This document shows positions 38,588-48,709 of a DNA stretch of 64,000 nucleotides, one piece after another. The translations under genes were made by a program, and so were the position numbers. This DNA comes from Rhabditoides inermis (taxonomy: Eukaryota > Nematoda > Chromadorea > Rhabditida > Rhabditidae). The DNA is taken from the NCBI GenBank assembly GCA_963966185.1, contig CAWZYM010000213.1, positions 25,001 through 89,000 on the forward strand. The letters run 5' to 3'. Below the pieces are notes generated by a model. The model was not told where the DNA came from. It did not search any database and saw nothing but the letters and a program-made list of their open reading frames with translations. Within the stretch, counting starts at the first letter, position 1. Every line of letters begins with the position of its first letter.

Positions 38588-41294
38588 CGACTTCCGTCCT
38601 CTTAACAGAGTGACGGAAGTTAATCAGATCCCCCTACCCCGTACCGAAGACGTAGCAGCTAGAATTTCAGGTAACAAGTATATTACTTCCCTGGATCTAG
38701 TGCAGTCATATTATCAACTACATTTGAGTCCAGACGCGCAGCGAAAAGCGTGTTGGAAAACACACAATAAAGCATACGTGTTCTTACGATTACCCATGGG
38801 CTTATGCGGAGCCGGGTCCGCGTTCTCCAGAGTGCTTAACAGAGTACTGGGAGGACTCAATAGCAACATTATAAATTACCTAGACGACGTCCTAATCGCC
38901 AATAAGACATTCGAGGACCATCTGCGTGACCTCCGCACTGTCCTCAGCCGATTCAGACAATACGGGATGAAAGTTTCGGGAAAGAAAATGACAGATATCG
39001 CAGTTAGCAAAATAACGTTCTTAGGCCATGAGATATCTGCTGACAAATACTTCCCAAGTGACCGTAATTTATTAGCACTCAAAGAGATGAAAGAGCCAAA
39101 AACAGTCAAAGGAGTGAAATCATTCATTGGAACAGCAGGGTACTACCGACGATTTATTAAGGGTTTTTCGCAAGTCGCGGCACCGCTAACCGCGCTGACA
39201 AAGAAAGAGAACCCATTCACATGGGGTGAAGCAGAGCAAAAATCATTCGACACTATTCGAGAAATATTACTAAAGAAACCGTGTCTCGAATTCCCCAGAG
39301 ATCTTGCGGATTTTATTCTAGACACAGATGCCAGTAAGATCGCCGCGGGCGCAGCGCTTTATCAAGAGCGAGAGAACGGCGAGAAGCCGCTCGCTGCAAT
39401 TGGATATTTCAGTAAAATGTGGTCAGAGAGTCAGAGAAAATGGGCCATCGTCCATCTCGAACTCGCATCAATCATATACGCACTCAGATTTTTCAAACCT
39501 ATCATACACGGCAAGAAGGTAACAGTCATGACAGATCACAAGCCACTTATCTACATTCTACACTCAGAAAACATCCACGAAAACTTACAGAGATTTGCCA
39601 TTGAACTGTCGCAATACCCAGGTCTAGAAATTAAATACGTGAAGGGCACGTCAAATGTGGCAGGCGACATGATGTCGCGACTGGAATCAGGTGTCCACTT
39701 CGAAGATGATACCAAAGAGAGCGATGACATCATCGAAGTGCCGATGTGTTTGTCAGTCGGGGTGACACAACTCGCAAGTCGGAAGACACTACCAGTCTTC
39801 AGGGCAAGAGAAGAGCAGTTAAAGGATAGTGAGATCGATTCCATTCGCAAAATATTGGAGGGAGGCGACGCTCCTGACAGCCTCAGTGATCACGAACACG
39901 CACGACTACTGAATCTAGTCGAGTCTTGCGAGATAGGCAAGAACGGCTGCGTCTACACGCGGCAGAAGATGAGCAAGGACCCAACACAGGTACTACGCAA
40001 GTTATTCATACCCGCAACCCTACGTGACGAGCTTATAGACCAGTACCACGCACACCCAATGAGTGGGCATATCAACTGGCGTAAAACTCTAACCAAAATA
40101 AGCAGAACATATTTCTGGCCGACCATGGTCAGCGACATCGCCGACAAGGTCAAGGCGTGCGACGAGTGCCAGCGGAAACGAGGGGACGCGCGAAATAAGG
40201 AGCTGATGTTACACCCTATCACGCATTCACCGTTTCAAACTATGTACGCCGATGTGATGGGACCATTAGACGAGAGTGACAGAGGGATGAAACACATCCT
40301 CTGCATAATAGACAGTTTTACAAAATACGCAATCGCGGTACCCATTCCGGACTGCAGAGCAGTGACAATCGCAGAGGCAATCATGAATGAAGTAATACTC
40401 AAATATGGCATGTGCTCGCAGATCACGACGGACGGGGCGCCTTACTTTACATCCGATCTAATCTATCAAGAACTAATGAAACTTCTAAGAATTGACCAAC
40501 ATACAGCCACACCGTACCTGCACCGCGGATGTGCGACAGTAGAGAGACATTTGCGCACACTACAAGCCTGTATGAGATGCTATTTGCAAAATCAATCAAG
40601 CCAATGGTGCCGCTACCTGAACATGTGCACGTTCGCATTGAACACAAGCAGCCACGACAGTCTAGGAGGCGTGACACCATATTTTGCAATGTTTGGAAGA
40701 GCACCGATGCTCGCAGTGGACCTCATGATGAAACGAGCTGAGGAGAGAAGGGTATGTGAATTCACCGAGGAGGCCGAATACCTAGCTCAATTAACCAAAA
40801 ACCTTGACGAAGTGTGGAAGTACATGAGTAAAGAAAACGATCTAGCCAGAGATCGATGGGAACAACAAAACAACCGGACACACCTACATCCCTTGGACGT
40901 CAAAGTAGGCGACAGAGTCTATATGCGCAATTACAATATGCAAATCGGAGTGTCCAAAAAGCTACAATTTCCCTGGCTTGGCCAACATGTGGTCCTGAAA
41001 GTGGAACACCCGCACCTCATAGTGAAGTGCCTAACTAACAGCAAAGCTAGAGAAAGGCGAGTACACAAAGACCAAGTTAAGAGAGCTTACTTGCCGAGCG
41101 GACCGGCAGGGGCAACAGTACAGGAAGAAGAAAAGGAAGATGACACAACAGATAATACCCCAACACCCTGCAACGCAACAAAAAATAAACTCGTAGGAGG
41201 CAACGAACCTGGTGGTGAACCAACTGGAGACGAGTCCCACTACCGTCACCCGCACAACACCCGATCAGGCGGGCTGAGTCGAAAAAGATTATAA
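38547..41294 (+). CDS. Reverse transcriptase, RNase H and integrase (Gypsy/Metaviridae type)
   Basis: 915-residue frame; homology starts at about residue 14 (DDFRPLN), continuing RT from the previous frame. RT active site YLDD at residues 111-114, with LRLPMGLCGAGSAFSRV upstream. RNase H begins at DFILDTDASKIAAGAALY and includes VMTDHKPL. Integrase has an HHCC zinc motif (HPMSGHINW ... CDECQRKRG) and the DDE core: YADVMGPLD, TTDGAPYF, and E in CATVERHLRTL. The C-terminal tail is hydrophilic and ends with GGLSRKRL. The domain order RT-RH-IN is Gypsy-like. A +1 register change separates it from the preceding frame at a (GT)n run near 38575. Confidence 0.85.
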   Translation: MSRRRMEDRECVSDDFRPLNRVTEVNQIPLPRTEDVAARISGNKYITSLDLVQSYYQLHLSPDAQRKACWKTHNKAYVFLRLPMGLCGAGSAFSRVLNRVLGGLNSNIINYLDDVLIANKTFEDHLRDLRTVLSRFRQYGMKVSGKKMTDIAVSKITFLGHEISADKYFPSDRNLLALKEMKEPKTVKGVKSFIGTAGYYRRFIKGFSQVAAPLTALTKKENPFTWGEAEQKSFDTIREILLKKPCLEFPRDLADFILDTDASKIAAGAALYQERENGEKPLAAIGYFSKMWSESQRKWAIVHLELASIIYALRFFKPIIHGKKVTVMTDHKPLIYILHSENIHENLQRFAIELSQYPGLEIKYVKGTSNVAGDMMSRLESGVHFEDDTKESDDIIEVPMCLSVGVTQLASRKTLPVFRAREEQLKDSEIDSIRKILEGGDAPDSLSDHEHARLLNLVESCEIGKNGCVYTRQKMSKDPTQVLRKLFIPATLRDELIDQYHAHPMSGHINWRKTLTKISRTYFWPTMVSDIADKVKACDECQRKRGDARNKELMLHPITHSPFQTMYADVMGPLDESDRGMKHILCIIDSFTKYAIAVPIPDCRAVTIAEAIMNEVILKYGMCSQITTDGAPYFTSDLIYQELMKLLRIDQHTATPYLHRGCATVERHLRTLQACMRCYLQNQSSQWCRYLNMCTFALNTSSHDSLGGVTPYFAMFGRAPMLAVDLMMKRAEERRVCEFTEEAEYLAQLTKNLDEVWKYMSKENDLARDRWEQQNNRTHLHPLDVKVGDRVYMRNYNMQIGVSKKLQFPWLGQHVVLKVEHPHLIVKCLTNSKARERRVHKDQVKRAYLPSGPAGATVQEEEKEDDTTDNTPTPCNATKNKLVGGNEPGGEPTGDESHYRHPHNTRSGGLSRKRL

Positions 41295-42408
41295 GAAAAA
41301 AAGGCGTTTCAAGAAACACCAAGTGAAATCAAAGACAGCCTAGAACATACAATAACAACATATCCAACCCCTTTTATGAAACAGCACACAACAAATTAAC
41401 AGAAGGAAAGTAAACATGTGAGAAAAAGAGAGGGGGGAACGCGCCGGCGACGAAGAAGGGCACGCAGCGGCCAGCGGAAGACGAGAGCGAAGAGCAGCCT
41501 GAAAGAAAGCACGACAACAAATTGAATGTACGGACAATCGAAAATGAAATCATAAAAAAAGTAAATAAAATAATAATAAAACCGTTAAAAAAACCTTGGC
41601 GACGACCAGGAGGAAGGCGTGGACGCGCACAGCGGCAGGCCGGAGGACAGGCGCCTGAACCAATAACCATAAACCAACTACTCAAGCAAAAATGTAATAA
41701 GCAATCAACAATAAACTAGAAAAAAACGCAAACCTCTGAAGGCCATGAGGTGGACGAGGCGACGACACCACACTGCGGCGGATCAACTTTAGACGCCGTT
41801 CGTCAGCAAGTAGAACCTATAATTACACAGATTAATCAGTTAGCAAAAAAAACCGAAATAAAACAGAGAAGAATGAATAGACACACAAATATGAACACTG
41901 AGAAGTATACGTGAGCAAAACAGCTGATTAGGCAAAAGGACGCGCGCGCAGGGATGCGAAGCGGTCGCGGCGCGGTCGCTGTTCGCGAAAGAGCGCACAA
42001 ATGGGAAAGGGAGAGGGAAACTCGCGGGAACGTAGAAACCAATTTTACGAGAAGAAAAGAAACCGATAAGCGCTAAAATTAAAAAAAAAAATATATATGT
42101 ATATATACATACTGCAATTATCATAATCACATACATAAACCAGCATACAAGATGAGTCAGACGACGATCTCGAAACTGATGATTCCCAAGAAGGCGAAAA
42201 GAATCCCACGGGTCCCGATGTGACACACGGCACCGGCAGAAGAGCCGTCGAAACAAAACTAGTCACTACGAGAGAGTAGGAGCAGTAAGGAGAAGTTACA
42301 ACACGAGAGAAAAAACGAAGGGCCGCATAAAAGAGTCGCGGAGAGGAAGAGCCTCACACTGCGACATTCGCATTGTACAGCGACCAACACCGCCATCCGG
42401 ACGTCAAC
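41295..42408 (+). other. Accessory region with small exon-like open segments
   Basis: Between integrase and the helicase-like gene. Several short charged open segments are bounded by AG / GT-type sites. One near 41430-41525 is rich in Lys/Glu. One near 41596-41660 is acidic in one frame and Arg/Gly-rich in another (GGRRGRAQRQAGGQ). Others lie at 41735-41895, at 41929-42060 and at 42151-42280 (starting DESDDDLETDD, ending TAG). I could not fix one joined model. They may be upstream exons of the helicase-like gene or a separate spliced accessory gene. The small basic protein 41522-41719 is another candidate. Confidence 0.4.
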
Positions 42409-45400
42409 ATGGGCAAGGACTCGGACCGCGACCGGCGACGCTCCAACAGGGACAAGGAGGCGAGACCGGAACGGGACGCATCAGCAGATGCGGCAAGGGA
42501 GGAAGACTCGCGGACTCCGCGCAGCTACCGCCGGCAGAGGCGCGAACACGACGACAACAAGGAGGTATGTGAGCCGCATGTCGCCCGAAAGGGGACATGT
42601 ATAAAAGAGAAACATTGATAATACCACATTAAATTTAACAGAAATCCGAGAGGCGCAGCGCTAGCGGGAGACGCAGTGAGAAGAACAGCCGCGAATCGCA
42701 CGATGGTGATAGCAAGCGCGATCGCAGCAAGGAGAAGGAGGTGAGCAACCAGCGGGTCGCCCATAATGGGGACACGTACAAATGAATCACGATCAATAAC
42801 GTATTAACAGGAACCCGAGAAGAGACGCGACAACAGCGCTAAGCGCGAGAAGAGCGCGCGCCGTTCACGCGACAGCGACGAGCTGAGCAAGGTGAGCAGC
42901 ACACGCCACGCGTGCATGCAGCGGGTCGCCCATGATGGGGACACGTATAATAAAACTATCATACCCATTACACTAACTATAATTACAGGAAATTGAGAAG
43001 AGTGGCGTGGACAACTCCGGTCGAAAACAGACCCACCAAAGCGACGATGAGGTGATTATAATTACAATAACAGAAGAAAATAAGCAAGCAACTGATTATG
43101 AAATACATGTTCAAAAGAGCCATATATATCTAGGAGCGTGAGAGATGCGAAGAAGGGGTCGAGACGGATCACCCTTCACCCGATCAAGTTCGAGAAGTGG
43201 TGAGTACATAAAATAATACATTTAATAAATTATCTGCTCATCATACTACTTTAAGCAACAGTGATAATACAGGTCAGAGCGATGCTTAAAGAGCGCGTGA
43301 ATGCGATGGCGGATAGCAGGGAAACCCACACTGACAGCAACACCGACGAGGTTAGAATGCAAATCAAAATAGAACCATGCAACTAATTAAATAATTGCAG
43401 AATATGGAAGAAAATGAAGACAGTAACATGGATACGGATGAGCCATCAACGGAAGTGGAACATAAGAGACTCAAGGTAGATAAACAGAACAGCAACATTT
43501 GAGAGATAACTAATTAAGCCTTATAGCACTCACACATCGAGCCAGCCGACGCAGAAGAGCAAGAGACCGACCGCCCTCTCACCGCAGAGAGACAGAACGA
43601 CTCCGGGGTGAGTCGAATCTGAAGAACACAATAGAGAATTATATACCACCAGAATTATATAAGACATATCCTTTTTTTCTTTCGCCAAAACACTCGAAAT
43701 AAAAGGGTAGCCAATCGATTTAAAAGAGAAAATACACTCGAAATAAAAGGGTAGCCAATCGATTTAAAAGCGAAAATGCACTCGAAATAAAAAGGGTAGC
43801 CAATTTATCTCGAAGGATGAGAGATTACACTCAGAAATAAAAGGGTAGCCCAACTCATGACGAGACTCACAATTGCCAATCTAAAAAAATGTCAAAAGAT
43901 AAACCGGTAATCGTTACAGACGATCGACCACTGGGCACCCAGGGCGAGGGCTGAGAGCGTGGAATCCACCAGAACCGCAGCGACGACCGGGTCGACGTCC
44001 ACTTGGGGCGTAGGAGTCCAGCGCGAGATAACACCGAGCCTGATGACACCACTATGCGAGATGCTGATCGAGGAGGATCCTGAGCCAATGGGAGATGAAC
44101 CGAGCGGAGGAGAGCAACAGATGGAGGGAGATGCAGTTGTAGCTGCAACCACTGTCGAGCAGGCGAGAAAGACGAAGAAGCAGAAAAACGACAGACTACC
44201 CGCAAAGACCCCTATCGACTACCTGAGCTGTTACGACACACTGCACCCGTTCGCGAACCTGGTCATCCCCCGCCACGACGTCAACAAGATCAAAGACGAC
44301 ACAACCATAACCCAACATCTGCCAGTCAACTTCTTCCCGCATCCGCAGGCCGGCGGATACCAAGACCGCGCATCGGCAAAGAACCTGTTCATCGAGCCCA
44401 TGGAGAAGCGGTTCGGCGAGGACCCAGACTTCGTGCCCGTGCTGAACATGATGTCGCTGGGCGGCGCCATCAAGCTGCGCGACCAGGCGACCAGCGTCAT
44501 CAACGAAACTTTCAAGAACATGGGCCGACACGGCAGGCCGAACAGCATCGACGCCGAGACGTCTCCTGACCACACCACGTATGCCGAACACCCCGGCGAC
44601 TTCGGCGAGACCGAGAGCACCATCTACCAGATCGCCCGACGACTCCAGAACGCCTCGTTTCTCTTAGAAGCAAAGGACGCACTGGTGTTCACCCCAGACC
44701 GGCCAGAGCTCCGGTTCATCATCCTCGACCCCTTCGCATTCGACGCAATGACGGGAACGGCAGGGCTCGACTACAAGAACCTGGACGTGAACGATCTACT
44801 ATACGTCAAAAACCTCATGCCCACGCTGACCGCGATACGGCGACCGCACGAGACACTCGCCGCGGCGAAGGACAGCGCGAATTGCTACCCCGACCCGATG
44901 GAGAGTGCGTTCTTCAAGGCCCGTGAGGTGGCATACATCCGACCGGCACTCAAGGAGAAGGAGGATCTGGCCATGATAACAACGGTACACAGAGGAGAGG
45001 TACACAAGAAGAGAAGACGAGAGGGAAGGCGAGCCACCGAGCAAGAAAAAGCCGACTTCGCGATGGGCAGGAGACAGCACGTGGTCGCGGTGGACATCGT
45101 GATCGCAGGAGCCCCCTTCCCGATTCAGCTGAAGAAGAGCAGCTGCATCTCCAACCCGCAGATGCAGATCAACTGGAACACCGTACAGAGATGGTCGTTC
45201 CTGCGCACCCACAAGCGGCTCGCGCAAACGACAGGAATCTTCTTCTCGGAGCCACCTGTGAGCGCGGAGGCGAAGCTCTTGATGATCGAGGCGATCAAGG
45301 AGACTATCCCGATCATGCCGGAAGAGGCACCGACCCCCAAATCAGTACGCGTCATCAACAACGACCAGGAACAGGGAGCTATCGGAGACGAGGAGTTTGT

Positions 45401-47222
45401 GAAGTCGTTTCACGAGGACCTGAGCGTATTCAAGAAGGATCCTGATCTCACGCTGCAGAAGATTGGCGAGTACATGTCTCTCGCTACCACGTACGCGGTG
45501 GCATCGGAGCGAGCGAGCGAGGACACGAAACGACACTTGGCACACATGTACATCGCGCGTGGAAACCTGCAGTCGGCGCTGATCAGATTCACCCTGACCA
45601 TCCGCGAGAAGACTCAAGAGGGAGGCTACACATTCGGACGCAAGGTGCTTATCACCAAAGCGAGCAGCAACGAGACGATACCAGCATTCATCGCGACGAT
45701 CGAGAAGACAGAGATCGACGTCGAGGAGAGAATGATACGCATCGAACTTCGCCCTAACAAAAGCCCTAACAACATGGCCGTCCAGCAGACAACGGAAGTG
45801 TTGCAGTCCATCTGCGGCGAGGAGGCCAGAGCGATCAGGTTTGTTTCGGACCTCGCGCTAAGAGAGGACCAACAAACGACGTGTGATATCCAAGTGCTAC
45901 TACGCGACCTAGTCAAGATGTATGGGGAGCAGATGTCGGACACAGAGAGGGAAGAAGCTTGCTTGTACGCCGAGAAGAGGAAGATCATCGACGAGGGACG
46001 CAAGAACCCGCAAACAATGCTCCAGATGTCGGAGGAGGACATCAAGCGATACACCATCGCCGACCGCGACACATCGAAGCTGTTTCTGAGGATGAGCACA
46101 CTGCTTATCAAACTGCGCCAGCCAAGAATCATCCTTGCCACGAGCGCATCGGCGCTCAACCTGTTCGGAGACAGAGGAGCACTGGGGCAGCAGAAAAAGA
46201 GCGTCAACGTTGTGGTGATGGACGAGGCATCTCTGTCTCCACACTCCGAACTGCTCGCCATAATGGGGACGTTCTACAACGCTCGGATCAGATGTCTAGG
46301 AGACATGTACCAGGGCGCACCACACTGCAAACTGCGAGGGTGGGACCCAGTCAAGGCGACGCTCACCAAGTCAGTCATCGACGTCACAAAGGAGAGCGGA
46401 AACGTCAAAGCAGCGCGCCTCACCACCACCTTCCGAGCGCACCCCAGTGAGTGATACTAACACATAAGATAACACAGAAACCCCCCCTCCCAAAGAAAAA
46501 TCCCAAAACAAAAAAATATGAAACTTTACAGACCTGACACACCTTGCCGCGACTATCGCGTACGGCACACAGCTGCGAAGCGGCGTTGCACTGTCTGAGC
46601 GCACCCTGTGGAGAAAGGTAAAATTAGTAACCAAAATAAACGAATTCGCGATCACCAAAACTGTACAAAACTAAATTTCTCAGATCTGTGACGCGGACAT
46701 GAAGGCCCCGATCGTGTTCGTCCACATCGACGGACGATCGGAGAAGTTAGCCGGTCAAATCTCGCTCCAGAATGCAGAAGAGAGAGGCGCAGTAGAGGCG
46801 ATAGTGAACGCGCTGATGACGCGCGGTGTGGAGAAGCGAGACATGATCGTGACTTCGCTATACGCGGAGCAAGTGCGGCAGATGCGTATCAAGATCAAGG
46901 AGATCGACATCGTCACCGCGGATGCAGTACAGGGAATGGAATGCGAGATCGGCATCCTTTCCACCGTCAACACGACCGAGGTGAGAGGAGAAATAGAAAT
47001 AGAAAAAATCAATAATTACAGGTCAACGAAAACCAGTTCCTCAACAATAAGGCGCGTGCGCTGGTCGCGCTCACTCGCTCACGCGAGGGACAGATCATAG
47101 TTGGGCACAGAGCCGCACTCGAGAGGAGCGAGGTGTGGCGAATGATCATACGATGGATCGAGAAGCATGGGAGGGTGATGAAGCTGACCGAGCTCATTCG
47201 AGCACTGACGAAGAAAGAATGA
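42409..47222 (+). CDS. UPF1/DNA2-type SF1 helicase-like protein with RS/acidic N-terminal exons, Walker A not visible
   Basis: Twelve exons in phase give about 1269 residues: 42409-42564, 42642-42740, 42811-42891, 42989-43051, 43134-43199, 43273-43350, 43401-43475, 43527-43607, 43920-46446, 46532-46617, 46684-46980, 47022-47222. Exons 1-8 (all phase 0) encode a 233-residue Arg/Ser/Glu/Asp-rich tail. Exon 9 holds a long N-terminal region and a 1B-like segment (GRKVLITKASSN), motif Ia (SPNNMAVQQTTEVL), motif II (VVVMDEASLS, DEA at 46221) and motif III (CLGDMYQGAP). The junction of exons 9/10 gives FRAHPNLTHLA. Exon 11 has motif V (TADAVQGMECEIGI) and exon 12 motif VI (ALTRSREGQIIVG). Between the 1B-like segment and motif Ia, where motifs Q and I (GxGKT) belong, there is no such sequence, so ATPase activity is doubtful. 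An alternative start upstream (42373) is possible. Confidence 0.75.
42580..42596 (+). promoter_or_regulatory. Intronic hairpin, intron 1 of the helicase-like gene
   Basis: GTCGCCCGAAAGGGGAC folds as GUC-(G)-CCC with GGG-GAC around a GAAA tetraloop, 15 nt after the 5' splice site. It is followed by ATGTATAA. The same design is in introns 2 and 3. Confidence 0.6.
42756..42773 (+). promoter_or_regulatory. Intronic hairpin, intron 2
   Basis: GTCGCCCATAATGGGGAC: stem GUC-(G)-CCCA with UGGG-GAC, loop UAA, followed by ACGTACAA. Conserved with intron 3, while the surrounding intron sequence differs. Confidence 0.6.
42925..42942 (+). promoter_or_regulatory. Intronic hairpin, intron 3
   Basis: GTCGCCCATGATGGGGAC, same stem with loop UGA, followed by ACGTATAA. 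It sits 33 nt after the splice donor. Confidence 0.6.
43685..43860 (+). repeat. Tandem repeat in intron 8, about four copies
   Basis: Unit about 50 bp containing CACTCGAAATAAAAGGGTAG and CCAATCGATTTAAAAG. The last two copies are diverged. It makes intron 8 (43608-43919) the longest intron of the gene. Confidence 0.8.
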
Positions 47223-48015
47223 CGACATAACCAAGACGATATTAACACCAACAAACTATTGATATGCATGATATTGGGATAAAATAATTTACGGGACGAA
47301 ATGGAAATTGACTGATGAGTGCAAAACCTAATAAAGTATACAGAAAAGGCATACGAGAACGTTTCAGAAAAGAAACGCGGTCTGCAGCAGAAGACAGCAA
47401 CGCCCAATCGATTAGCAAACGCGCGCGAAGCTACAAAAGAAAGGCGGGAAAATTTAAAAAAAAAACCGAACCTCATTCAAAAACGCGGTCTGCCGCAGAG
47501 CGCAACATTGCTAAATAAATTCGCAAACACGCGCTATACTACAAAGAGGCGGGAAAATTTCAGGGATCAAATTTTATTCAAAAAACCGCGAAACTCTCTG
47601 AACATGAACCAATATAATAATTAAAATAGAAAAGGGAACGAAGTAAAGCCAACTTATCCACAGTCAACTAACATGAAATGATAATACCGATCAGGTCGAG
47701 AACAGGGCAGGAGAGAATTTAGGAAAGAGACGCTCCAAGAGGAGCGGCGCCCGTGCCCCACACACCGGCCGACAGTGCCGCCTCAGCGCCGCCAGAGAGG
47801 CACGCGCAGCCCGCACCCAGGCGAGCTGGAAAAGTAACATCACAATAAAGAAAACAGAAAAAGACACAAACCTGCGCAGCCGGAGCGGCGGGGTGAAAAG
47901 CGAAACGGATGGAAGACAGCAAGAGTAAGACATGTGAAAGGAACAGTCGGTTAGTAAAGTCTCGCATGCGATCGCGAGAACCTGCGAGGGACCGCAGTGA
48001 AATAAAATAGGTAGC
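47223..48015 (+). other. 3' region of the giant element
   Basis: No gene supported. Two diverged direct copies of a block from AACGCGGTCTGC to GGCGGGAAAATTT lie at about 47376-47457 and 47481-47560. A GC-rich stretch follows at 47720-47830, then the 3' LTR. Confidence 0.5.
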
Positions 48016-48709
48016 TGTAAGGTTGTAAGGTAACGTAAGTTTTACTAATCTATAAGATAGATGGAGTGTGTGGGGAGAAACATATCCAAGGATAATTAGA
48101 CGCCTATTTAACACTTCATCTCACGGGAGGAGATTTGAGACCCGTGACTCACTAAGGTGACACAGAGCGGGGTCGCAGGGGACATGGGATCTACCCAAAC
48201 ATGCGGGGCTGTGAACCACAACAGATGAATTGCAAACCATAACACTCGCCATTCCAGGGCCGGCGCGTCGGACTCTCCGCGCCAGGCACGCTCTCTCGCA
48301 CGCTCTCGCACAACAGCCGAATGAATCGCCGGGCCGCGACGCACGTCGACGTCCCCCTCAATGAGCCCGTATATAAGCCCAGTAGAATTCCCCAGTAGTA
48401 TGCCCTCCCCTAACCGACTCTCCCGGACGCCGACTCAACTCCCTTCTTCCCACTCCAGCTGATCCGTGGCCCGATACAGGTATACCCCACAGGACGCCGG
48501 GCGCAGCCCGGGTCCTGTACCAGAAAGCCACAATCCCTCACCCATTCATGTATGCCGCGCGCAGATAAACTCATCCGTGTGCCATTCTTGTCTCTCTTTC
48601 TTCCTTCCTCCCTCCTCTCGCTCGAGGGATGTGTGGTATCCTGTGGATACGGGGTTAGTGTGCCGGGATTCTACCAGAAATCCTCTACCAAAATCCTCAT
48701 TAGTTTTGT
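48016..48709 (+). repeat. 3' LTR of the giant element
   Basis: 694 bp, offset exactly 18409 from the 5' LTR. The five differences lie near 48106, 48200, 48436 and 48639-48640. No clear polypurine tract precedes it: the upstream bases are GCAGTGAAATAAAATAGGTAGC in two parts, only weakly purine-rich. Confidence 0.9.

Larger units (their letters stand above)
29607..48709 (+). mobile_element. Giant 19.1-kb Gypsy-type LTR element with glycoprotein region and helicase-like cargo
   Basis: Two 694-bp LTRs (29607-30300 and 48016-48709) align without gaps and with 5 substitutions. The flanks carry ATGG (or ATGGT, the last T being shared with the LTR start) on both sides. A primer binding site matching initiator tRNA-Met follows the 5' LTR. 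Order: Gag, CCHC knuckles, envelope-like region, three protease-like domains, RT, RNase H, integrase (30876-41294), accessory exons (41295-42408), SF1 helicase-like gene (42409-47222), 3' region. Removal restores a transposase exon of the expected 145 nt. Visible lesions: a frame change in Gag near 33290, an in-frame TGA at 35441, and a frame change in RT near 38570. Confidence 0.9.

Noticed and set aside
41522..41719. Basic 65-residue frame as a definite Rev-like protein
   Set aside because: It has an Arg/Gly-rich stretch but no diagnostic motif, and a competing frame of the same segment is also open; kept only as a candidate within the accessory region.
29607..48709. Interpretation as two unrelated elements (a Gypsy element and a separate helicase transposon such as a Helitron)
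   Set aside because: No second LTR, inverted repeat or Helitron-type ends were seen around 41.3-48.0 kb, the helicase motifs are UPF1/DNA2-type rather than Helitron (PIF1-type with Rep), and the outer LTRs and duplication enclose everything. It is still the main alternative to test.
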